Origin: an uncultured bacterium
GTDB lineage: Bacteria; Acidobacteriota; Thermoanaerobaculia; Multivoradales; J023
DNA: 35,866 nucleotides
Reading direction: 5' to 3'
Assembly (NCBI GenBank): GCA_937948815.1
Contig: CALFAM010000199.1
Span: forward strand, 1 to 35,866
Shown: piece by piece, positions 26,806 through 35,680 of the stretch
Position numbering within the stretch: the stretch's first letter is position 1
How the letters are laid out: each line of letters begins with the position of its first letter
The notes under the pieces: model-generated
The model's database searches: none
Seen by the model: only the letters and a program-made list of their open reading frames with translations
What the model was told of the DNA's origin: nothing
Position numbers and translations under genes: made by a program

Positions 26806-28266
26806 ATGCTGGTATCGATCGAAGGCAAAGGTCCCTTGTTTCAACGCGTGTACGATGCCCTCCGTGGCGCCATTCTGCGCGGCGACCTGGCGCAAGGCGC
26901 ACGCCTGCCCTCGAGCAGGGGTCTTGCCAGCGATCTCGGCCTTTCCCGAACCACCGTGCTGCTCGCCTACGAGCAGCTTCATGCCGAGGGCTACGTCACC
27001 GGTCGCGTGGGCTCGGGCACCTACGTGGCCACCGAGCTGCCCGACATGGCGCTCCGCAGCGCCGAGGTCGAGAGTGGAAAACCCTGCGTCGTGGCCGACG
27101 TTCGGGTCTCCCAATACGCCCAGCGCCTGGCCACCATGGCCGTCGTGCCCGAAGATCAGGCCCCGCGCGTCCGCTACGACTTCCGCTATGGCACGCCCGC
27201 ACTCGACGACCAGCTGATCGAAATCTGGCGACGAATGCTCACCCGCACGATGCGCAAAGCGTCACTTCGGTCCTTGCTCTATGGCCCCCCCGAAGGGTCC
27301 GAGAGCCTGCGCCAAGCCGTGGCGGCCTACCTGATTCGTTCGCGGGCCGTACGCTGCCGCCCGGAACAAGTGATCATCGTCAACGGCTCCCAACAGGCAC
27401 TCGACCTCACCGCCCGGGTGCTCGTCGATCCGGGAGACCGCGTACTGATCGAAGACCCTTGCTACTTGGGCACACGCAAAGTCTTCGCCGCGGCCGGTGC
27501 CAACCTGGTCGCGGCAGCGGTCGACGACGAAGGGCTCGACGCGGCCCAACTTCCGCCCGAGGCGGACGATGCCCGGCTGGCCTGTGTCGCGCCGTCCCAT
27601 CAATTCCCCTCCGGTGCCACGATGGCCCTCGGCAGACGCCTTTCCTTGCTCGGCTGGGCGGAAGAGCGGGGCGCATTCATCTTCGAAGACGACTACGACA
27701 GCGAGTACCGCTACGAGGGACGGCCGATCGAGTCGATGCAGGGACTCGACCAAACCGGGCGCGTGATCTACGCAGGGACCTTCTCGAAAGTCGTCTTTCC
27801 GGCACTGCGGGTCGGCTATGTCGTGCTGCCCGAATCGCTCATCGAGCCCTTCGTGGCAGCCAAGTGGCTGAGCGACCGGCATACACCGACCCTCGAACAA
27901 GACACCTTGGCAGCCTTCATTCGGGAAGGACACTTCGAGCGCCATCTGCGACGCGCCCGCACCCGCAACGCGGCCCGACGCGCGGCACTGCTCGATGCAC
28001 TGGACCGCTTCTTCGGGGATCGAATCGAGATTCAGGGGGCCAACGCCGGCATGCACATGGTGGTGTGGCTGCACGACACCACCGCCCCGCAGCTCGAACG
28101 GCTGATCACGCGCGCACGGGCGGCCGGTGTCGGCATCTCATCGGTCGCGCCGTACTATCAGCAGCCACCATCGTCAGCCGGGCTGCTGCTCGGCTACGCC
28201 AACCTGACCGAAACAGAGATCGACGCCGGCATCGCCTGCCTGGCAGCCATTCCGACGGACGCCTGA
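26806..28266 (+). CDS. MocR-type (GntR HTH + aminotransferase) PLP-dependent regulator
   Basis: wHTH YDALRGAILRGDLAQGARLPSSRGLASDLGLSRTTVLLAYEQLHAEGYV; aminotransferase-fold domain with YAGTFSKVVFPALRVGYVVLP. Confidence 0.93.
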   Translation: MLVSIEGKGPLFQRVYDALRGAILRGDLAQGARLPSSRGLASDLGLSRTTVLLAYEQLHAEGYVTGRVGSGTYVATELPDMALRSAEVESGKPCVVADVRVSQYAQRLATMAVVPEDQAPRVRYDFRYGTPALDDQLIEIWRRMLTRTMRKASLRSLLYGPPEGSESLRQAVAAYLIRSRAVRCRPEQVIIVNGSQQALDLTARVLVDPGDRVLIEDPCYLGTRKVFAAAGANLVAAAVDDEGLDAAQLPPEADDARLACVAPSHQFPSGATMALGRRLSLLGWAEERGAFIFEDDYDSEYRYEGRPIESMQGLDQTGRVIYAGTFSKVVFPALRVGYVVLPESLIEPFVAAKWLSDRHTPTLEQDTLAAFIREGHFERHLRRARTRNAARRAALLDALDRFFGDRIEIQGANAGMHMVVWLHDTTAPQLERLITRARAAGVGISSVAPYYQQPPSSAGLLLGYANLTETEIDAGIACLAAIPTDA

Positions 28267-28308
28267 GCCGCCGTCACAGGTTGGGATTGCTCGCGTTGGC
28301 CGGTCGGA

Positions 28309-30042
28309 TCAGGAAGCTGGTTCGGCAGGTGCGGCGAGCCCAAGGCCCTCGAGGTATGCCTCGACACCCGGCTCGTTGAAGACGAAGCCCGCCTCACCCA
28401 GAAGCTCGTCCATCACTTCACCGAAGACCTGCTGCTGGCGCCGCGCGAAGTAGTCCTCGCGGACCTGATCCGAAACCTCGGCGAAGCTCAAGGGCTTCGG
28501 CTCGCGACGCTCCACGACCTGCAGGAGCTGAAGGGTGCCACTCTGTTGGAATGGCGCGGTGAAGCCTGGCCCGTTGAGCTTGGTCAGATAGAGCCGAATC
28601 TTCGGCTCGAGCAGCGCCAGGCCGCTCGGCCCGATCCACCCAGGCTCGAGCGCGGCGACGTCTGGACGCGCACTCGCCTCTTCGATGGTCATGCCACCGG
28701 TCTGAAGCGCGCCACGAAGCTGCTCGAGCTCGAGGAGTCGCGCCTCGGGGTCGGACCCGACATTCATGGCCAAACCCCCGACCAGGAGCTGCAGTGGGCT
28801 CTGGTAGAGGTGCTGGTTGTCCTCGTAGAAACCACGGATCGCATCCGGTTCGCGATCGATTCGCGACCAAATGCGCGCTTCCAGCCGATGATCGACCAGC
28901 CGCGCGAGCGCCAGCCGACGAATGCGCTGCTCGACGGCCTTCTGCGCGGCCGAATCGAGGAAACCCTCCGCCTCCGCCAATCGGCAGACCCGCTGGTGAT
29001 CGACCTGCCCTTGGTACAGCTCGACCAACCGATCCACGACCGGGATCAGCTGGACGCCGCTTTCGAGATAGGGCTCCGCCATCTCCTTCAAACGCTCGAG
29101 CGTCAGCTCGGCATCGCCGACTCGCATGATCACGGGCTCGGCCGTTGGCTGCCGGAACTGTTCGAGAAGCTCCTCGCGCTCCAGGATAAGGTCGTCCTCG
29201 TCAGTCGGTGCACGTGCCGCGAGCTCCGCCAGAGTCTCCAGGTTGGCGGTCTCGCGCAGCCGGCCCGCGAGCATGGGTCGAGCCTCTTCGAACGAGATCG
29301 AGATCGCTGGCACGATGTCCGAGACGTACAGAATCAACCCACCGTGCTCATTGAGAATCGGCTCGCTCGTCGTCTCGGGCTCGAGCGCGAAGACCACCTT
29401 CTCGAGCGGCGGGGGCAGCTTCCCAAGCTCCATCCAACCGATATTGCCGCCAAGCGTACGATTCTCGGAGTCCGAGTGCTCGCGGGCCAGGTCCCTGAAC
29501 GGTTCGCCGGCCGTCAAGCGCTCACGCAAGGAATTGAGGAACGCAGCGGTCTCGTCGGTCTTCGTGGCATCCTCGTGGCGTTTGAAGATGTGCCAGACCA
29601 TTCGCTTCTCGGGCTGGTCGAAGAGCGCCACGTTGGCGTCGTAGAGCGCGCGGAGCTCCTCTTCCCGGTCAGCCCGAGACGAGACTTCCTCCCCTTGCTG
29701 GGTGTTTGCGAAGACCTCGGCCGTGATGTTGCAGGAAAGCAGAATGAAATCCTGCCCCAGCTCTTCGCGAATGGTTTCGGTCGACGGATCGTCCGCCAGC
29801 ACCCATTGCCGTGCCGCCAGCACCTGAGAAGCCCGGCGGTAGCGATCAGCCCATGCCTCCGAAGGATCGGCTTCCGCGCTCTGGGCTTCGCTGCGTAGGA
29901 AGGTCTCGATCTCGGCGATCGCCAGGGAACCGTCCTCGAAGACGGCGGCAATGTCTGCAGCGATATCCGGGGCAGCGGGCTGCTGCCGACAGGCCAGCGC
30001 CGTCAACCCGGCGATCAGCACGATGCCGACACGTCTGCCCAT
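28309..30042 (-). CDS. Lipoprotein peptidyl-prolyl cis-trans isomerase (PpiC/parvulin)
   Basis: Lipobox-like MGRRVGIVLIAGLTALAC; parvulin signature WHIFKRHEDATKTDETAAFLNSLRERLTAGEPFRDLAREHSDSENRTLGGNIGWMELGKLPPPLEKVVFAL. Confidence 0.85.
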   Translation of the reverse strand: MGRRVGIVLIAGLTALACRQQPAAPDIAADIAAVFEDGSLAIAEIETFLRSEAQSAEADPSEAWADRYRRASQVLAARQWVLADDPSTETIREELGQDFILLSCNITAEVFANTQQGEEVSSRADREEELRALYDANVALFDQPEKRMVWHIFKRHEDATKTDETAAFLNSLRERLTAGEPFRDLAREHSDSENRTLGGNIGWMELGKLPPPLEKVVFALEPETTSEPILNEHGGLILYVSDIVPAISISFEEARPMLAGRLRETANLETLAELAARAPTDEDDLILEREELLEQFRQPTAEPVIMRVGDAELTLERLKEMAEPYLESGVQLIPVVDRLVELYQGQVDHQRVCRLAEAEGFLDSAAQKAVEQRIRRLALARLVDHRLEARIWSRIDREPDAIRGFYEDNQHLYQSPLQLLVGGLAMNVGSDPEARLLELEQLRGALQTGGMTIEEASARPDVAALEPGWIGPSGLALLEPKIRLYLTKLNGPGFTAPFQQSGTLQLLQVVERREPKPLSFAEVSDQVREDYFARRQQQVFGEVMDELLGEAGFVFNEPGVEAYLEGLGLAAPAEPAS

Positions 30043-30092
30043 CTTTGTCCCGCGTTCTCGTCGCTGGGATTCTTGCCCTGGGACTTCCCTGT

Positions 30093-32267
30093 TCATACCG
30101 CACCCGCCATGTTGCGTGCCCGCTTGACGATCTGAGGATTACGGCAACGCCGTTCAATGACGTCGAGCGCCGTGGCCGCTTGCTCAGTCTCTTCCTGGCC
30201 GACGTAAATGGCCAGCCGCGCCAGGTGCGCCGGCCAGTAGCTGGGATTGAGCTGAATCGCCCGTTCGAGCTTCTCCAGCGCTTCGTCATAGCGCGTCAGC
30301 CCAAGAAGCATGACGGCGTAATTGTAGTGCCCGCGCTCGCTGAAGGGCTGGCTTTGCAACAGGGCTTCGAAGTGTTCGGTCGCAGCCTCGTGCTCCTGAC
30401 GCTTGGCAAGCTGAATCGCCAGGCTGAGGCGAGCGCGCAGCAGGTTGCCATCGAGCTCCAAGGCGGCTTCCAGCTCTTTCTCCCCGGCCTCCGCTTCGCC
30501 CGTGGCCAGCAGCATCTCACCGAGGAGATAGCGGCCATAGCCCGAATCGTGGGCCTTGATCAGCAGGCGAGCCAGCGCCAGACCGCGCTCCTGGCTACCG
30601 CTGGCGAAGACCCGCTGGGCCACCGCGAGGAAGGCCGAGTCGCTAACCGAAACCAGCTCCTCGGCTTCCTCGATCACCGAAGCCGCCTCGTCGACCTGGC
30701 CGAGGCCGAGGTAAGCCGAGGCGAGCAGCGAGCGGTAGAAAGCGTTTCCGGGATCGAGCTCGATCAAGCGCAGCACGCGTTCGCGGGCCTGCACGTACTC
30801 CTTGCGATCCAGAAGCTGCTTCGCCTGGCTCATCAAGGTGATGTCGTGGATGCGATCCTGGGGCGCGATGCCACCGTCGATCAGCTCTTCGGTCACCGTT
30901 CCGGGGGCATCGCCAGAGGACGACAGATAGCCAAGTGCGGCCAGGCGCTGACGAGTCTCAGCGTCCACGCTCTGCACCGCATCGGCGGACGAGCTGCTGG
31001 CGCGCCGCTCGATGAAGGCCGCAAGCGCCGCCTTCATCTCGGCAGCCTCCTCGTGCTGGGAAGGTGCCAAATCGTTCAGCTCACGCGGATCCGCCTCGAG
31101 GTCGAAGAGCTCGGGGCGCGGTCCATGAATGTACTTCGAGGAGCCATCGAAGAGCGCCCGCATCTCGCCCCAACCATGAGAGAAACGGGGCGACAGGGTC
31201 TCGGCGTAGTACAGCCCGCGGCTGTCACGCTCCTCCTCTCCACTGCGAATCCAGTCAGCCAGGGAACGGCCGTGGATCTGGTCGTCAATGGGTTGCTCGA
31301 AGAACTCCAAAATGGTCGGCACGATGTCGACCGTTCCGACCCTAGACTTCAGACGACGCCCCCCTTCGATGCCGGGTATCTTCATGATCAACGGCACGTG
31401 GAGCGTCGAGTTGTAGACCAGCATCGAGTGGCTGTCCTCACGATGCTCTTTTCGGCCCTCGCCGTGGTCGCCAACCACCACCACGAGGGTGCGATCTGCG
31501 ATCCCCGCCTCCTCGAGAAAGTCCAGCACCTTGCCGAAACTCTGGTCGACATAGGCAATCTCGCCCAGGTACAGATCATACGCATAGAGCTGATCAAAGG
31601 GCGACGGTGGAATCAGCGGCTGGTGCGCGTCCCAGTAGTGGATCCACGCCATGAAGGGCTCGTCAGCGTGCTCACGCAACCAGGGCAGAACGGCGTCGTT
31701 GACCTGATCAGCCGATCGCTCGTCGAAGTAGACGCCGCGCTGGGGCTCGGTTCGCTCACCTCGAAAGTTCTCCAGACCAACGGTGATGTGGTCGTCGAAG
31801 AAGTCGAAGCCCTGGGCAATGCCGAACTCGCGGGTCACCGGGTACGAGGCGACCACCGCACCGGTTGCGTAGCCGAGGTCGCGAAAGCGCTCCGCGATCG
31901 TCACCTCGCTCTCCGGCAGGGTGAACAGCCCGTTGTCGCGCACGCCGTGCGCCAGCGGATAGCGCCCCGTAAAGATGGTCGAGTGCGACGGCAAGGTAAT
32001 CGGCGCCGTCGTCATCGCCTGTTCGAACAGAAGCCCCTCGGCTGCCAAGCGATCGAAGTTCGGCGTCTTGATGTCTTCCCTGCCGTAGCATGCCAGGTGA
32101 TCCGCGCGCGTCGTATCGAGGGTGACGATCAACACATTCCAGGGCGGCTCGCGCGTGCAACCTGACGCCAGGATCGCCAACGCCATCAAGAAGGCCGCTT
32201 TCGCCAAGCGACTGGATGACACGCCGCGCGACGCTCGCGCGACGGTGGGTCTCGATCGTCCCGTCAT
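30093..32267 (-). CDS. Sulfatase-like (alkaline-phosphatase superfamily) lipoprotein with C-terminal TPRs
   Basis: Lipobox LMALAILASGC; NVLIVTLDTTRADHLACYG, APITLPSHSTIFTGRYPLAHGVRDN, VVVVGDHGEGRKEH; C-terminal helical repeats resembling TPR. Confidence 0.9.
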   Translation of the reverse strand: MTGRSRPTVARASRGVSSSRLAKAAFLMALAILASGCTREPPWNVLIVTLDTTRADHLACYGREDIKTPNFDRLAAEGLLFEQAMTTAPITLPSHSTIFTGRYPLAHGVRDNGLFTLPESEVTIAERFRDLGYATGAVVASYPVTREFGIAQGFDFFDDHITVGLENFRGERTEPQRGVYFDERSADQVNDAVLPWLREHADEPFMAWIHYWDAHQPLIPPSPFDQLYAYDLYLGEIAYVDQSFGKVLDFLEEAGIADRTLVVVVGDHGEGRKEHREDSHSMLVYNSTLHVPLIMKIPGIEGGRRLKSRVGTVDIVPTILEFFEQPIDDQIHGRSLADWIRSGEEERDSRGLYYAETLSPRFSHGWGEMRALFDGSSKYIHGPRPELFDLEADPRELNDLAPSQHEEAAEMKAALAAFIERRASSSSADAVQSVDAETRQRLAALGYLSSSGDAPGTVTEELIDGGIAPQDRIHDITLMSQAKQLLDRKEYVQARERVLRLIELDPGNAFYRSLLASAYLGLGQVDEAASVIEEAEELVSVSDSAFLAVAQRVFASGSQERGLALARLLIKAHDSGYGRYLLGEMLLATGEAEAGEKELEAALELDGNLLRARLSLAIQLAKRQEHEAATEHFEALLQSQPFSERGHYNYAVMLLGLTRYDEALEKLERAIQLNPSYWPAHLARLAIYVGQEETEQAATALDVIERRCRNPQIVKRARNMAGAV

Positions 32268-34102
32268 TCGCCTACCTCGATCTCTTCAATGCGCTGCTCC
32301 TCGAGCACCTTCTGCCGCAGCGCGGTGCCGATTCGCCGTCGTTCCGCTGTCATGAGCGCGGCGCGAATCCGCGGCCGAGCCTCGTCCAGGGAGAGTTGCC
32401 GTTCCGGTCGTTCAGCCACCAACTCGACCACGTAGAGCTCGCGGCCCTGCTGTACCAGGTTGGTCACCTGTCCGACGGCAAGCTCCGCCATCGCTGCGTC
32501 GACATTGTGACCAAGCTGCCACACCTGGACATCCGTCAACCATCCGAGGTCGCGCAGCTCGCCGCGCTCCCCCAGCTCGTGTGCCAGTGCTTCCAGCGTA
32601 TCGCCGCCTGACGCCGCCGTGCCCAAGTTCGAACCGGCAGCCTGAGCCCGCGCCGCGGCCAGGCGCGCCGCCGATGCGCGCAGCGCACGGTAGAAGTCTG
32701 CGCCGTAGGTGGCGTCACGGGAAACAGCAACCATTCGAAGATGGCGCGCTTGCGACTCGACCAGGTCGTCGCGACGCTGCTTGTAAAACGCCGCGATCGC
32801 TTCTTCGCTCGGCTCGAGATTCTTGCCCGCAGATTCGCGGTTGGCGACGAGCTGGGCGCGAATCTCCAGGTCGTCGAACACCAATGATGCTTCGTAGGCG
32901 GCATCATCCAGCAGCCCCCGGCGGCGGGCCTCGCGGGTGCGCGCTTCGTGAAGCACGCAGTCTCGAATGAAGGTATGTCGCTTTTCGGCGCTGAACGCAT
33001 CGATCGGCTTGCGGACACCATAGAGACGGAGATAACGGGTCAGCGCCTCGGTCGTCAAGGTCCGCGCCTCATCGCCGACGTTGAAGTGTGCCTCGATGGT
33101 CCGCGTCTTTCCGGCCGTTGGCTCGAATGGCACGATTCGCAGGCCCATGGCCGCGACCAGCCCATCGTCCAGGGCCTCGCGCGCCTGCTGGTAGCCCGCC
33201 TCGCGCAGCCGCGCCTCGACCCGCTTGCGCGCGCTGGCAAAGTCGATCTGCTCAGGCTCGAGAATCGCCGTGCAGCGCAGGAGGGTCACGCCATCCTCGG
33301 TTTCGATCACCTCGCTCACGTCGTTGACGCCGAGCTTCGAGACGGCACGTGCGACTTTCGGATGGAGGCGCGCCAACGCCGTGAACCCCAGATCCCCCCC
33401 GCGTAGCCGGGTCTCAGACTGCGACTCGGCGCGGGCCAGAGCCGAAAAATCGGCGCCATCGAGAATCTGCTGCCGCAGCTTCTCCAGGTGCGCGCGCGCG
33501 TGCTTCCGACTGTCTGCCACCGCGTCGGGAACGTCGCCATCTACGCGCAAGAAGATGTTGGAGAGCCGCCAACGCTTGGGCTTGTTGTAGCGCTCTGGCG
33601 CAGCGTCGAAGGCGGCGCGAATCTCGGCTTCGCTCGGCACCACCTCTCGCGTGACCGCCTTGTCGAGCAGCGTATTCGCGGTCTCGCGAGCACGGTAGAC
33701 ACGCTGTGCTTCGCGTTGCTCGCGCTCCGCAGGTGTCGCGCTGGAGCCGCTTTGGGCCGAGTCGTAGCGCGCTGCCAGCGTGCGGACCAAGACGAGATTA
33801 CGAATCGCAAAGTTGGGATTCGGCGAGCGGCCGTTGGCCCGAAGGAATGTGAGCCAGGCGTCCAGATCCGCCTGCATGATCACGCCGTCTCGATAGCGCG
33901 CAACGACGGACGTCGACGCAGCCGGGGAGCCCGTGGGAGGTGCGGACAGCGTTGCCGGCGTCCCGCTGGAAGGACGGCCGTCAGACGGCGTACGGCTCGG
34001 GCTTTGGGCCTCGACAGCGAGGACGGAGCCGATCAATAGGATCCCGGCGAAGCCGAGGGGAGCGATGCGAATGCTTGGAGGGTTGTGCCGTGTGTTTGCC
34101 AT
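32264..34102 (-). CDS. SurA/PpiC-like periplasmic peptidyl-prolyl isomerase
   Basis: Signal peptide; parvulin segment RWRLSNIFLRVDGD...DGADFSALARAESQSETRLRGGDLGFTALARLHPKVARAVSKL; second rotamase-like region near the C-terminus. Confidence 0.83.
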   Translation of the reverse strand: MANTRHNPPSIRIAPLGFAGILLIGSVLAVEAQSPSRTPSDGRPSSGTPATLSAPPTGSPAASTSVVARYRDGVIMQADLDAWLTFLRANGRSPNPNFAIRNLVLVRTLAARYDSAQSGSSATPAEREQREAQRVYRARETANTLLDKAVTREVVPSEAEIRAAFDAAPERYNKPKRWRLSNIFLRVDGDVPDAVADSRKHARAHLEKLRQQILDGADFSALARAESQSETRLRGGDLGFTALARLHPKVARAVSKLGVNDVSEVIETEDGVTLLRCTAILEPEQIDFASARKRVEARLREAGYQQAREALDDGLVAAMGLRIVPFEPTAGKTRTIEAHFNVGDEARTLTTEALTRYLRLYGVRKPIDAFSAEKRHTFIRDCVLHEARTREARRRGLLDDAAYEASLVFDDLEIRAQLVANRESAGKNLEPSEEAIAAFYKQRRDDLVESQARHLRMVAVSRDATYGADFYRALRASAARLAAARAQAAGSNLGTAASGGDTLEALAHELGERGELRDLGWLTDVQVWQLGHNVDAAMAELAVGQVTNLVQQGRELYVVELVAERPERQLSLDEARPRIRAALMTAERRRIGTALRQKVLEEQRIEEIEVGE

Positions 34103-34202
34103 CGCGTTGGTAGACGTCGTGCGTTGCCCCGATCCTTCGAAGGTCACCGGTTGGAGATCGATTTCTTGCCTGCCGGTAAGTCGGAAACAATGGCACGGGA
34201 CA

Positions 34203-34244
34203 CAAAACGGCCGGGTTCGCCTCGAAAGCGATTACCCGGCCGTT
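34203..34244 (-). terminator. Rho-independent-like terminator after the secreted protein gene
   Basis: Minus strand AACGGCCGGGT...ACCCGGCCGTT (perfect 11-bp stem with inner TCGC/GCGA pairing) running into TTTTGTGT. Confidence 0.75.
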
Positions 34245-34287
34245 CAGGCTCCGCAGCTTATCGGGAGCCGAGCGATCTCCAGAAGGA

Positions 34288-35034
34288 TCAGTCGATCGCG
34301 AAGCTCATCAGCTCGACCGGCAGGTTTTCACCGGTGGCGCGCAAGATCGCGTTCTGCTGGAAGGCAACGCCGGAAGAGCCCACGGCCGTGATGGTCGGGA
34401 CGAAGCCGGTCGAGGTGAAGGCAATGCGGGCGCCGTTGAGCCCTTCGCCGATCGTGGCCGCACCCTCGGTGAGCGCGACACCGTCGCACGTGCTGTTGAG
34501 CGCCGATGCCGGCGGCGCACACTGCAGGCCGGTGTAGGCCGTGTTGCGGATCGCGGCGATGAAGTCACCCGAGTGCCCCGTGATCGGATCGACGGCCCCA
34601 CTGACGGTACCGACTGCAGCCATGATGGTCGAACCGGTCGAAGCGGTACCCGTAGGCACGCCTGTGATCAGAAAGCGACGAAGAAGCTGCGCGGTGCCGG
34701 CACCCGGATCCCAGATCGAGCCGACGACGCTGCCACCGTAGTTGCCCGCCAGACGGAACGTGATGGTGGTCACGCCATGGGGGTTCTGCAGCATGTTGAA
34801 CCGGTTGCCGACGGTGCCGTCGACCTGCGGATCACGCTGGAACGGCGTGTTGTTGTCGTAGGGGATGGTTCCGACGACGCCGTCCGGGATGCCGGCGACT
34901 GCGGGCGTCACGGTTGCCTTGATACCGGAACCTGCCGAAGCTTTCCGTTGGGGATTGTCTTGCGCTCCAACCTGACTCGCTCCCACGATCACGATGAGCA
35001 TCAATGTCAGGCGAAGAATCGCTGCGAACTTCAT
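34288..35034 (-). CDS. Small secreted protein of unknown function
   Basis: Signal peptide MKFAAILRLTLMLIVIVGASQVGAQ; Gly/Thr/Ala-rich beta-type composition; C-terminus GENLPVELMSFAID; ORF also extends to 35061. Confidence 0.75.
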   Translation of the reverse strand: MKFAAILRLTLMLIVIVGASQVGAQDNPQRKASAGSGIKATVTPAVAGIPDGVVGTIPYDNNTPFQRDPQVDGTVGNRFNMLQNPHGVTTITFRLAGNYGGSVVGSIWDPGAGTAQLLRRFLITGVPTGTASTGSTIMAAVGTVSGAVDPITGHSGDFIAAIRNTAYTGLQCAPPASALNSTCDGVALTEGAATIGEGLNGARIAFTSTGFVPTITAVGSSGVAFQQNAILRATGENLPVELMSFAID

Positions 35035-35163
35035 GGCCGCTCCTTGCTTTTTGAAAGACACGCCCGGAACGAAGACTCCGGGTACAAGTTCCGAGTTTCA
35101 AGGAGAATAGCAAGGCGCTCAGGTGGACGTCAATGGTCCATTTCATCCAAACTCCCAAAACAA

Positions 35164-35207
35164 TTCGACCAGGCTCGCCCATTCGTTCGACCAGGCTCAC
35201 CCATTCG
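35164..35207. repeat. 22-bp tandem duplication
   Basis: TTCGACCAGGCTCGCCCATTCG / TTCGACCAGGCTCACCCATTCG, one mismatch. Confidence 0.95.
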
Positions 35208-35232
35208 TGCTGCTGCTTGCCGACGGCCCACT

Positions 35233-35250
35233 GTACTAGTACGATAGTAC
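35233..35250. promoter_or_regulatory. Candidate GntR (YtrA-type) operator GTACTA-N6-TAGTAC
   Basis: Perfect 6-bp arms directly upstream of the ATG at 35255 of a GntR gene. Confidence 0.65.
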
Positions 35251-35254
35251 GGCG

Positions 35255-35680
35255 ATGTTCATTCGAATTCAGTCCGCCGACACCACTCCGATCTATCTTC
35301 AAATCGTCGAGCAGATCCGCCGCATGGCAGCATCCGGACGCCTCCCCGCCGGCTCGCGTTTGCCGTCGGTGCGCCGCCTGGCCGACCAGTTGCTCGTCAA
35401 CCACAACACGGTGGCACGTGCCTACCGGACCCTCGAACGGGAAGGCGTGGCCACCGGACGTCAAGGGCATGGTGTTTTCGTCACCGATCAGCGCTCCCCC
35501 TTCCGCGCCGCCGAGCGCACGGCGCTCCTTCATGACAGCGTCGACCGCCTGCTCACCGAAGCCGCGGAGCTCCGGGTCGAGGTCGAGGATGTGATTACCC
35601 TGGTCCGTTCCCGGGCGAGGCAGCACGCCGACTCGGAGGAAGCATCGGCCCAGTCGCAGGGTGAAGGACGATCGTCATGA
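35255..35680 (+). CDS. GntR family regulator, YtrA subfamily
   Basis: IYLQIVEQIRRMAASGRLPAGSRLPSVRRLADQLLVNHNTVARAYRTLEREGVATGRQGHGVFV; short C-terminal helical tail; followed by an ABC ATPase. Confidence 0.93.
   Translation: MFIRIQSADTTPIYLQIVEQIRRMAASGRLPAGSRLPSVRRLADQLLVNHNTVARAYRTLEREGVATGRQGHGVFVTDQRSPFRAAERTALLHDSVDRLLTEAAELRVEVEDVITLVRSRARQHADSEEASAQSQGEGRSS

Noticed and set aside
29811-32165. 784-aa plus-strand ORF opposite the sulfatase-like gene
   Set aside because: Antisense shadow; the minus strand carries lipobox, sulfatase-fold motifs and TPRs
34190-34206. Sigma-54 promoter at TGGCACGGGACACAAA
   Set aside because: Has a good -24 element but lacks the -12 GC; lies just past a terminator with no downstream plus-strand gene
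34288-34330. Type IX secretion C-terminal domain on the secreted protein
   Set aside because: The LPVELMSF motif is at the very end with no following CTD, and no T9SS genes are visible
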